This document shows positions 6,995 to 13,347 of a stretch of 19,219 nucleotides of DNA, piece by piece (positions within the stretch are counted from its first letter, which is position 1; each line of letters opens with the position of its first letter). Origin of the DNA: CAYNFH01 sp964396385 (GTDB lineage Bacteria > Armatimonadota > Chthonomonadetes > Chthonomonadales > CAJBBX01); contig CAYNFH010000129.1 in the NCBI GenBank assembly GCA_964396385.1, positions 1 to 19,219 on the forward strand. The letters run 5' to 3'. A program made the translations under genes and the position numbers. Below the pieces are notes generated by a model. It was not told the origin of the DNA. It worked only from the letters and a program-made list of their open reading frames with translations, and searched no databases.

Positions 6995-8287
6995 GTGCCC
7001 GATGACCTGAGAATTGCCCCCGCGCCGGAGCTGGTCCGGTACCTGTGCCTCTTCCACCGGTGGCTCACCGCCACGCAGAGGTACATCCGGAACCACGATA
7101 GGGACGGAATCCTGCTTTCGGCCTGGATCGCGGACACCGTTCACAACGTGCCGGGCATGCTATGGCACTACGACCCCGGCACGTTCTGGAACAGTCCCGC
7201 CCAATTGGCGAAGTGGACGGAGACGTTCCCGCAAGTCGTCAAGGAGCAGAACGCCCCTGAGCGGATCGCTGCCGACTGCGACTATATCTTCTCCCCTGTT
7301 GGCGCCGCGCAGGAGCTCGGCCTGGCGGATGACCTGGCGGACATCGACCTGGCGCCGCCGGAGAAGCTGGTGCTATACCTCGAGCTCATCTACCGCGCAT
7401 ATGTTGGCGTGCGGTACAGGCCGGGACCTGATCCCTGGCTCAACAAGGAGGATGGCTGGCGAAGCCGGCAAGCGGCCGTCAAGGAGCGTTTAGGCAGGCT
7501 CGCCGGTGTTTTAATAGACGTGCCTCCTGCCCTGGTTCACTGGTCGGCGCTCAATGAGGACGCCTTTGCGGAGCGGATCCACTTCTATCTGGCAACCTGG
7601 CCGGCTGGCTATGGGCTGGACCGGGGGGCCCATCAGCAGGCAATGGACCGTGTCCGTCCCCTCTGGGATGTTTCGCTCCCGCCTGGAGCTTCATCCCTTG
7701 GGGACCACGCTGTCCTTTCCTGGCTCGTCGCGCAGTACCGGCAGCCCTGGCGCGCCTACCACACGCTTTCCCACGTAGAGCGGATGTTCACGGTTTGGAT
7801 GGACGTCGCCGAAGCGGTACCCGTCACTAACCGGCATGCCCTCGCGCTGGCGATCTGGTTCCACGATGCGGTGTACGATCCAGAGCGCCAGGACAACGAA
7901 GCGAGGAGCGCCGCCGAAGCAGCTCGATGGTTGGCGCCACTTGGCATCCGTGAAGAGACGCTCTCGGGAGTACGTCGGATGATCCTCGCAACGACCACGC
8001 ACCGGCCGGCAGATGACGATCCGGACATGGCCTTGCTGCTCGACCTAGACCTGGCGATCCTCGGCGCGCGGCCGGAAGAGTACGACGCCTTCGCCGCCGC
8101 CATCGGCCGGGGGTACGGCTTGGTGCCTGATTCGGAGTACCGTGCGGGGCGGACACGCGTCCTCAGTCACTTCTTGGAGCGCCCCAGGATCTATCTTACG
8201 GAGCCAATGTACGCCCGCTTCGAAGAGCCGGCGCGGAGGAACCTGGCGCGGGAGATCGAGGCCCTGCGGACGAACAATATACCGTAA
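6995..8287 (+). CDS. HD-domain phosphohydrolase fused to an unrecognised N-terminal domain
   Basis: A 430-residue two-part protein. Residues about 231-430 match the predicted metal-dependent HD hydrolases of the COG4339 type, which are normally about 200 residues alone: WRAYHTLSHVERMF (His256, His260), AIWFHDAVYDPERQDNEARS (His290, Asp291), THRPADDDPD and LLLDLDLAILGA. The HD set would bind metal and hydrolyse a phosphoester or nucleotide; the substrate is unknown. Residues 1-185 form a separate, tryptophan-rich helical domain (LVRYLCLFHRWLTATQRYIR, WIADTVHNVPGMLWHYD) that I do not recognise. The GTG at 6995 is the first start after in-frame stops upstream; it has no strong ribosome site. A 20-codon frame with AGGAGG just before it (6943-7005) overlaps the start. 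Confidence 0.82.
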   Translation: MPDDLRIAPAPELVRYLCLFHRWLTATQRYIRNHDRDGILLSAWIADTVHNVPGMLWHYDPGTFWNSPAQLAKWTETFPQVVKEQNAPERIAADCDYIFSPVGAAQELGLADDLADIDLAPPEKLVLYLELIYRAYVGVRYRPGPDPWLNKEDGWRSRQAAVKERLGRLAGVLIDVPPALVHWSALNEDAFAERIHFYLATWPAGYGLDRGAHQQAMDRVRPLWDVSLPPGASSLGDHAVLSWLVAQYRQPWRAYHTLSHVERMFTVWMDVAEAVPVTNRHALALAIWFHDAVYDPERQDNEARSAAEAARWLAPLGIREETLSGVRRMILATTTHRPADDDPDMALLLDLDLAILGARPEEYDAFAAAIGRGYGLVPDSEYRAGRTRVLSHFLERPRIYLTEPMYARFEEPARRNLAREIEALRTNNIP

Positions 8288-8307
8288 CCAACCAAAAGGA
8301 GGTCCAC

Positions 8308-8661
8308 GTGGTCGGCGTTACCGTGGACGGGACGAACGCGGTTTTCGACGTCCAGGCGAGCCATAAGCTCTGGGCCGTGAAGAGCCGGCTGGAAGTGCCG
8401 CTGTCGCACATCAGGAAGGTGTATGCCGATCCCGATCCCGCCATGGGGTGGTTCGATGGGCTCAAAGTGATGGGCACCGACCTGCCGCACGTGTTCCGCG
8501 CCGGCACCTTCTGGCTGCACGGCGAGTGGGCGTTCTTCGACGTGCGCCACACAGAGAATACGGTGGTGCTGGAGCTGGAGAACGAGCACTACGCCAAGCT
8601 CATCGTGGAGGTCGCCGATCCGGCTGCCGCCGTGCGGATGCTCCAGGAGCATCTTGGGTAG
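8308..8661 (+). CDS. Small conserved-looking protein, possibly bacterial PH-like
   Basis: A 117-residue soluble protein, all-beta in appearance with a C-terminal helix. It contains WAVKSRLEVPLSHIRKVYAD, VMGTDLPHVFRAGTFW, FFDVRHTENTVVLELENEHY and AKLIVEVADPAAAVRMLQEH. The pattern of strands ending in a helix resembles bacterial pleckstrin-homology-like proteins, but this is impression, not a match I can prove. AAAAGGAGGT (8294-8303) lies just before the GTG at 8308 and fixes the start. It follows the HD gene by 20 nt and is probably in the same transcript. No catalytic motif is visible. Confidence 0.7.
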   Translation: MVGVTVDGTNAVFDVQASHKLWAVKSRLEVPLSHIRKVYADPDPAMGWFDGLKVMGTDLPHVFRAGTFWLHGEWAFFDVRHTENTVVLELENEHYAKLIVEVADPAAAVRMLQEHLG

Positions 8662-8704
8662 GCGTGCGGCTAGTCCCCGCACTCATGAAGTGGTGCCGGA
8701 AGCG

Positions 8705-9105
8705 ATGCAGGTACCCGTGAGGACGTTCGGGGAGCCGAAACCCGGCGTTTGCTACGAGGAGCGGCGCGCGGCGTATGTGGTCGTCCTGTCTCCGTCTGGA
8801 CATTTCGGGGCTGTGGGCTCTGGGGCGGCGAGATTCCTCCCCGGTGGCGGCTGCCGTCCTGGAGAGACGCCGCAGGAGACGGTCTTTCGGGAGGTGCGGG
8901 AGGAGCTGGGATGCGGCGTCCGGATTCAGCTGCAGATAGGCCGCGCCGTCCAGTACTTCTCGGTTCCGGCGGAGGGCAAGCACTACCGCATGAGCGCGAC
9001 CTTCTATCTCGCTGAGCTTACGGAGGAGTCGCACGGCTTAGGAGAGCACGAGCTGGAGTGGCTGCCCGTCTCCGAGGCGGAGGCAACACTCTTCCACGCC
9101 TGCCA
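8705..9105 (+). CDS. NUDIX hydrolase, 3' end lost in the assembly gap
   Basis: About 133 residues are visible. The Nudix box GX5EX7REUXEEXGU is intact at residues 48-70 (GGCRPGETPQETVF then REVREELGCG), so it should hydrolyse a nucleoside diphosphate linked to another moiety, using Mg2+. The visible C-terminal segment HELEWLPVSEAEATLFHAC matches the late part of a Nudix domain, so only a short tail is missing. The N run at 9106-9115 ends the readable gene; the frame after it and its stop at 9146-9148 should not be trusted. The ATG at 8705 is preferred; GTG 8690 is possible. It lies 43 nt after the preceding gene. Confidence 0.85.
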
Positions 9106-9115
9106 NNNNNNNNNN
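9106..9115. other. Assembly gap (10 N)
   Basis: Ten undetermined bases. A run of exactly ten is usually a scaffolding placeholder of unknown real length. Gene order left and right of it is therefore an assembly statement, not directly read sequence. Confidence 0.98.
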
Positions 9116-9139
9116 CCTGGGCCGTATATTTGCCAACCG

Positions 9140-10387
9140 TTAATGTAGCGGCGGCAACGAGTAATCCTGGCGTTCGGTGAGGGCGGGCGCGGGGGGCTGC
9201 TGCTGCTCGAGGAGCTGCCGGAGCTCGGTCGATGCGTTCGCCGCGCCAGGGACCATCCGCAGGTACGCCAGATACTGTCTCTCCGCGAGGCCGCGCATCC
9301 CGAGGTCCCGGTACACGCGGGCCAATAGCAATCGGTTCGATGCGTCCTTAGGATTGGTGGCAGCGCGCGATTCCAACGCGTCCTTCTGGAGGTGCAGGCG
9401 GCTGATCGTCCTGAACCGCTCCTGAGCCTCGGCCGCGGCGGCGCTGTTTCCGGCGAGGCGCTCAGCGCGGGAGAGCAAGTAGTAAGGCTGCTCGTCCCGT
9501 GGGTCCAGCTTAATGGAGGTCCGGAGCGCTTCTACGGCATGCGAGTACTCCCGCTTCCGAATGTACAGATCGCCCAGGTCCAGATAGAGCTGCTCCGGGT
9601 GATAGGTCTTCAACCGCGTGGCGCGCTCCAACAGCGCCTGGGCTTTCTGAAGGGAGTCTAGGCAGGTGGGCCGGTGGAGGTAGAGGGCCCCCAGCAGCGC
9701 GCAGGCGGGCCCGTAGTTCGGGTCCACTTGCAACGCCTGTTCGAATTGGACCCGGGCGTCATCGGTCTTGCCGCGGTACGCCAGCACGTCTCCCAGGGAG
9801 GTATGGTACCGGGCATTGCGCTCCTGGCGGGACAGCGCGGCGTGGAGGGCGTCTACCGCCTCATCCCATCGGTTGAGTTGGATGCAGCAGATCGCCAAAG
9901 AGTACCAGGCCTGATCGCTCCGAGGATCGAGTTGTGTGGCACGGCGAGCGTGCTCCAGGGCGTCCTTCAGATTGCCCTGCTGCCACGCTATCTTACCGAG
10001 GTAGTACTCCGCCCAGGCCAAACGGTTATCGTACCGCAGCGCCGCCTCCAGCTCGTCGCGGGCTTGCCGCATCTGGCCCAGTTCCATCCAGGAGAGACCC
10101 AGGCCCAAATGCGCCTCCGCGTTCCGAGGATCCAGGCGGATCGCCTCCTGGTACGCGTCTCTGGCGTCGGAGAAGCGGCCCTGCAGGTAGTACCGCTTGG
10201 CCAGGGAGTAGCGCGCGAGCGAGTCGTTTGGGTCCTGCCGGACGGCTGCCTCCAGCTCCGCCACGTCCTTGCCCCGCAGGATATAGCCATGCAGCCAGGC
10301 GCTGGACCGCAGCGCCCACGCCCCGCCGATGAGCGCCAAGCCGACGAGGAGAAGAGGAAGAACTCGCAGGGAAGTCTTACGTGTCAT
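9140..10387 (-). CDS. Membrane-anchored TPR protein (TPR1)
   Basis: A 415-residue protein with one N-terminal membrane anchor (VLPLLLVGLALIGGAWAL, residues 9-26), the conserved linker YILRGKDVAELEAAVRQDP, and a TPR solenoid to about residue 400. Repeat units are clear, for example LARYSLAKRYYLQGRFSDAR, AHLGLGLSWMELGQMRQARD, AWAEYYLGKIAWQQGNLKDA and LYLDLGDLYIRKREYSHAVE. TPRs are protein-docking scaffolds; this one is probably outside the inner membrane. It is a close paralogue of the next gene (TPR2) and of TPR3, colinear through anchor and repeats. ATG 10387 is chosen because a promoter lies at 10411-10439; the GTG at 10420 falls inside it. The gene is the last before the gap. Confidence 0.88.
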   Translation of the reverse strand: MTRKTSLRVLPLLLVGLALIGGAWALRSSAWLHGYILRGKDVAELEAAVRQDPNDSLARYSLAKRYYLQGRFSDARDAYQEAIRLDPRNAEAHLGLGLSWMELGQMRQARDELEAALRYDNRLAWAEYYLGKIAWQQGNLKDALEHARRATQLDPRSDQAWYSLAICCIQLNRWDEAVDALHAALSRQERNARYHTSLGDVLAYRGKTDDARVQFEQALQVDPNYGPACALLGALYLHRPTCLDSLQKAQALLERATRLKTYHPEQLYLDLGDLYIRKREYSHAVEALRTSIKLDPRDEQPYYLLSRAERLAGNSAAAAEAQERFRTISRLHLQKDALESRAATNPKDASNRLLLARVYRDLGMRGLAERQYLAYLRMVPGAANASTELRQLLEQQQPPAPALTERQDYSLPPLH

Positions 10388-10410
10388 AGAGCAAGGACGA
10401 GGGATGCCAG

Positions 10411-10439
10411 ATACTAACACCGCCGGGCGGGCTTGTCAA
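10411..10439 (-). promoter_or_regulatory. Promoter of TPR1
   Basis: Perfect TTGACA (10439-10434), 17-nt spacer, TAGTAT (10416-10411). It has the same -35 and spacing as the two prepilin promoters in this window. The -35 lies in the short palindrome GCTTGTCAAGC. Confidence 0.6.
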
Positions 10440-10456
10440 GCTTTTTTCAGGTGCCT

Positions 10457-10472
10457 AGTAAATCGGTTTACT
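10457..10472. repeat. 16-bp palindrome near the end of TPR2, possible operator
   Basis: AGTAAA-TCGG-TTTACT is a perfect inverted repeat overlapping the TPR2 stop codon and lying 18 bp upstream of the TPR1 -35 box. It is AT-rich against a GC-rich background. It could be a regulator site for TPR1 or the stem of a weak terminator; no U tract follows it. Confidence 0.4.
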
Positions 10473-11838
10473 TGAGGGGCGGGCGGCGAGAGTCCGCATC
10501 GGGCCCGGCGCGAAGAGGAGAAAAGATGAGGTCGTGGAAGTTGCCCGCGGCCGCAGCGGCACGGTTCTCCGCCTTGAGCTGCTCCAGCTCGCGAGCCGCC
10601 GCAGTGTCTCCCGGACGAAGGCGGAGATACTCGGAGTACTGCTCCACCGCAGAGTCCATTAAGTCGCTTCGACGGTACACCCGCGCCAGGCTGAGACGCG
10701 CCGCAGGGTTGTGCGGATCGTGCACAACCGCTGCCTCGAGGCTGTCTCGCTGAACCCGCAGCTCGCTCACCTGCTGGAAACGCTTCAGCGCAGCCGCTTC
10801 TGCCGGACGGTTGCCAAGCCGCCGATAGACCTTTACCACACTGTAGTAGGGCTCTTCATCACGAGGATCCAGCCGGATAGAGGTCCGCAAGGCGTCAAGC
10901 GCCTCCTGGTATCGTCCTTCCTGGAGGTACAGATTCCCAAGGTCCAGGTACACCTGCTGCGGCCTGTACGTGTTATGGTGAGTCGCCTTGAGCAGCAGCT
11001 CCTCCGCCTTCCGCTGCGAATCGGGCCCCGGTAACTTGTTCACGTAGAGCCCTCCCATTAGACCGCACGCGGGACCGTAGTTTGGATCCAACTGGAGCGC
11101 TCGCTCGTACTCGCGCCTTCCGGCGTCCACCTTGTCCAGATAGACCAGCACCTCGCCCAACGCCGTGTGGTATCGGGGGTAATCGCCGCGCCGGCCAATT
11201 GCCTGACGGAGCGCATCCATCGCCTCGCTGTAGCGGTGGCGCTGGATATAACACGCTGCGAGCCCGTACGACGCCGGGTCGCTGCGCGGGTCGAGCTTTG
11301 CAGCTCGTTGCATGTGGGGAATTGCGTCCACCACGCGACCTTCGAACCAGGCTATCGTTCCCAGCATGTATTCGGCCCATGCCGACTTCGGGTCGAAGTG
11401 CAGCGTCTGTTCGAACTCGCTCTCGGCCTCTGGAAATTTGCCCAGCTCATAGAGGGAGAGCCCCAGCCCCAGGTGCGCACGAGCGTTCTCCGGATCCAGC
11501 CGGACCGCTTCGGCGTAGGCCGACTGCGCGTCGGAGAAGCGGTTCTCCAGGTAGTACCGTTTAGCGAGATAGTACTGTGCCAGCGGATCGTCGGGGCGCT
11601 GGCGTACGGTCGCCTCCAGCGCAGCCGTATCTTTGCCCTTTAGGATGTATTCCCGCATCCAGGACGCGGAGCGCAGCCAGACGGATAACGCGATGAGGGC
11701 CAAGCCGGCGGCCAGCAACAAGAACAGCCGCGGAGCGCGGCGCGTTCCGGAAAGAGGCTGGCTTGCGGCTTTAGGAGAAGGGGAAGGCGATGGCGTCGGT
11801 TGCTGGGTTTGCGTCGGGGATGGCTCGATGCTGGGCAT
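10468..11838 (-). CDS. Membrane-anchored TPR protein (TPR2)
   Basis: A 456-residue paralogue of TPR1. It starts with a Pro/Ser/Thr/Gln-rich cytoplasmic segment (PSPTQTQQPTPSPSPSPKAA), then an anchor (LFLLLAAGLALIALSVWL), the linker YILKGKDTAALEATVRQRP and at least nine TPR-like units (LAQYYLAKRYYLENRFSDAQ, AHLGLGLSLYELGKFPEAES, VYLDLGNLYLQEGRYQEALD and others). The C-terminal tail is Ala- and Arg-rich. ATG 11838 is chosen as the last start before this Pro-rich segment; the frame is open far upstream, but that part overlaps the 79-aa gene on the same strand. It follows that gene by 95 nt, with a strong hairpin in between. It would serve as a docking scaffold for pilin, small TM or propeller proteins. 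Confidence 0.87.
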   Translation of the reverse strand: MPSIEPSPTQTQQPTPSPSPSPKAASQPLSGTRRAPRLFLLLAAGLALIALSVWLRSASWMREYILKGKDTAALEATVRQRPDDPLAQYYLAKRYYLENRFSDAQSAYAEAVRLDPENARAHLGLGLSLYELGKFPEAESEFEQTLHFDPKSAWAEYMLGTIAWFEGRVVDAIPHMQRAAKLDPRSDPASYGLAACYIQRHRYSEAMDALRQAIGRRGDYPRYHTALGEVLVYLDKVDAGRREYERALQLDPNYGPACGLMGGLYVNKLPGPDSQRKAEELLLKATHHNTYRPQQVYLDLGNLYLQEGRYQEALDALRTSIRLDPRDEEPYYSVVKVYRRLGNRPAEAAALKRFQQVSELRVQRDSLEAAVVHDPHNPAARLSLARVYRRSDLMDSAVEQYSEYLRLRPGDTAAARELEQLKAENRAAAAAGNFHDLIFSPLRAGPDADSRRPPLK

Positions 11839-11889
11839 AGCGGGGATAGCGCAAGGGGGCCTGCGGTCGCCAGGCCCGGTCGGTAGAAG

Positions 11890-11924
11890 GAAGGCCGGGT
11901 TCAGTGGAATTGAGCCCGGCCTTC
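11890..11924 (-). promoter_or_regulatory. Strong intercistronic hairpin between the 79-aa gene and TPR2
   Basis: Arms 11890-11903 and 11911-11924 (GAAGGCCGGGTTCA pairing with TGAGCCCGGCCTTC) form a 14-bp stem with one wobble pair and a 7-nt loop. It begins 10 nt after the stop of the 79-aa gene. No run of U follows, so a transcript-stabilising or processing element, or partial attenuator, seems more likely than a full terminator. A similar hairpin sits at the same place in the other unit (16338-16380). Confidence 0.65.
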
Positions 11925-11933
11925 GGATCGGTA

Positions 11934-12173
11934 TCAGTACGGGGAAAAGGATCCGGGATGCTGCTTCTTCCACTCCTGGATCTGCTTCATCTCTTCCGGA
12001 GTGGGACCATGGTTCATCATGCTTTCCCCACGGATCTTCTTGGCCTCCTCTTTGGAGAGCTGCGGGACGGAGACCGATGGCGACTTGAATATCCACGCCG
12101 CCATCAAGCCGATGACCGCGACTCCTATGACGATTACGCCGATGACTACGGCGGGACTGACCTTTTGACTCAT
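11934..12173 (-). CDS. 79-aa single-pass membrane protein with QIQEWKKQHPG motif
   Basis: A small protein with one membrane helix at residues 8-29 (VVIGVIVIGVAVIGLMAAWI), a charged linker, and a C-terminal motif PTPEEMKQIQEWKKQHPG at residues 57-74. The paralogue at 16405-16644 is also exactly 79 residues and keeps 13 of 19 positions in this motif, so the gene is real although short. GAGGG lies a few bases before the ATG. It follows the prepilin gene by 31 nt, so it is co-transcribed. The family is not one I can name. A role as membrane partner of the pilin or the TPR proteins is inferred from position only. Confidence 0.8.
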   Translation of the reverse strand: MSQKVSPAVVIGVIVIGVAVIGLMAAWIFKSPSVSVPQLSKEEAKKIRGESMMNHGPTPEEMKQIQEWKKQHPGSFSPY

Positions 12174-12204
12174 GTTACCCTCGGCGTGGAGCGATGGGCC
12201 TCAC

Positions 12205-13083
12205 TTAATATTGTCGCGGAATGACGCCTTCCGGCGCGTGGTACGTGTCCGCCCAGTCGTCACCAGAGGTAATGCTGCGTCCCATGCGGAACTTGGAGTG
12301 CCCGTCCGCGAAGCTGATGTTCTCACCCATCTGGTGCCGGTAAACACCGGCGTTGTTCATGTTCGTTTTCCAGGGCTCCTTGTTATCCTGGGAGTGTCCA
12401 CCACCTGGCGCCGACTTATTATAGACCGCCGTGTAGTTCGCCGCCCGCAGGTTGTTGATCCAGTAGTCCTGGAGGGCGTTGTTACGGCCGGAATCCGCCA
12501 ACATGTAGGTGTTGGCAGGGCTCGGAACGTCCGCCAATCCCTTCGGCGTCATCCCCCAATCGGGTATGTAGTTGCCGGATTGAATGCATCCGGCGCCGTT
12601 GGCGGCGTTCTGCCAGCCGCCCGCGCCTATGATCTGGTCGTTCGTGGCGTAGCTGATGGGCGTCGGGATGCCCCAGACGTCATCGCAGCTAGCCGGGTTC
12701 GAGTTGTCGTACCCGTTCCAGTCGTTCTTTCCTGCCTTAGGATCGGACGGGCAGACCAGGATCTGCCGGTTCTTCATATACGGCATGACCTTCCACATCC
12801 AGTCGTACTCGGATGGGAAGTTGGGGTCGCCGGAGTCCGTGTCCCTGGTGCCGATGGGCGGGGTATCCCAGGAGTTGCAAGGATACATCTCGTCGTAATC
12901 CTGCGTGTACTGCATGATGCCCAGACCGAGCTGCTTGGTGTTGCTCAAACAGGCCGTCTTGCGTGCGGCTTCGCGCGCCTGGGCAAAGACCGGGAACAGG
13001 ATGGCGGCGAGAATGGCGATGATGGCGATGACTACGAGAAGCTCGATAAGAGTGAAGGCGGACTGATGGGACCGGGAATTCAT
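12205..13083 (-). CDS. Prepilin-like protein with H-X9-DG domain (pilin 1)
   Basis: A 292-residue type IV pilin-like or pseudopilin protein. The N-terminus MNSRSHQSA/FTLIELLVV is a type III signal sequence with Ala at -1 rather than the usual Gly, Glu at mature position 5, and a long hydrophobic helix to about residue 34. The FPVFAQAREAARKTACLSNT segment and QDYDEMYP follow. The C-terminal domain ends with RHQMGENISFADGHSKF, which is an exact H-X9-DG motif (His250, Asp260-Gly261). Family knowledge: such DUF1559-like proteins form large expansions in Planctomycetes and Armatimonadota and are cleaved by prepilin peptidase; functions are mostly unknown. GGGAG lies 7 nt before ATG 13083. It heads a unit with the 79-aa and TPR genes and has a promoter at 13258-13286. 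Confidence 0.92.
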   Translation of the reverse strand: MNSRSHQSAFTLIELLVVIAIIAILAAILFPVFAQAREAARKTACLSNTKQLGLGIMQYTQDYDEMYPCNSWDTPPIGTRDTDSGDPNFPSEYDWMWKVMPYMKNRQILVCPSDPKAGKNDWNGYDNSNPASCDDVWGIPTPISYATNDQIIGAGGWQNAANGAGCIQSGNYIPDWGMTPKGLADVPSPANTYMLADSGRNNALQDYWINNLRAANYTAVYNKSAPGGGHSQDNKEPWKTNMNNAGVYRHQMGENISFADGHSKFRMGRSITSGDDWADTYHAPEGVIPRQY

Positions 13084-13251
13084 GGAGTTTCTCCCATTGC
13101 TGTGCGGCCTCCCATGCTTGAAGGAGGCCTGTTACCGTGCGTGCTGCTGCTCTTGGCTATGTCAAGGCCGGGCGAAGTGAGATTCGCCCGGCGCGAGCAT
13201 CCGGCGTCATGCGTGGGTTGCGGCTGCTTTAGAATACAGGCGGCCGATGAA
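13084..13251 (-). promoter_or_regulatory. Structured 5' leader of pilin 1
   Basis: About 168 nt of leader RNA. It holds hairpin A (GCCGGGCGAA with TTCGCCCGGC, plus-strand 13167-13192, 10 perfect pairs, 6-nt loop) and hairpin B (GGCCTCC with GGAGGCC, 13106-13129). It shares blocks with the leader of pilin 2: CATGACGCCGGATGC (13211-13197) and GGAGGCCGCACAGC (13112-13099), then ATGGGAGA holding the ribosome site. Hairpin B ends 11 nt before the ribosome site, so it could affect translation. I cannot match it to a riboswitch class. Confidence 0.55.
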
Positions 13252-13257
13252 TGAGTT

Positions 13258-13286
13258 ATGTTATCGCCGGTCTGGCGGTTTGTCAA
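13258..13286 (-). promoter_or_regulatory. Promoter of the pilin 1 unit
   Basis: Perfect TTGACA (13286-13281), 17-nt spacer, TAACAT (13263-13258). The sequence around the -10 reads GCGATAACATAACTCAT and is shared with the pilin 2 promoter except at two positions. Confidence 0.65.
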
Positions 13287-13347
13287 GAACTTTTAATACT
13301 TTCTTAGTGCATTAGTCCTGCGTTCCGTGCAGCCGCTCCCGAACCGC

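Noticed and set aside
9116..9148. Continuation of the NUDIX frame after the N run
   Set aside because: The gap length is unknown, so the frame and the stop at 9146-9148 cannot be trusted.
13084..13251. Leader of pilin 1 as a c-di-GMP (GEMM-I) riboswitch
   Set aside because: A GCACGCACGG stretch recalls part of the motif, but the AGGGCAAACC core, the second CGCAAAGC element and the tetraloop-receptor arrangement are not found.
12172..13254. A 360-codon plus-strand frame opposite pilin 1
   Set aside because: Antisense to a well-supported prepilin gene; a similar frame opposite pilin 2 arises because the two pilins are paralogous, not because the frame is coding.
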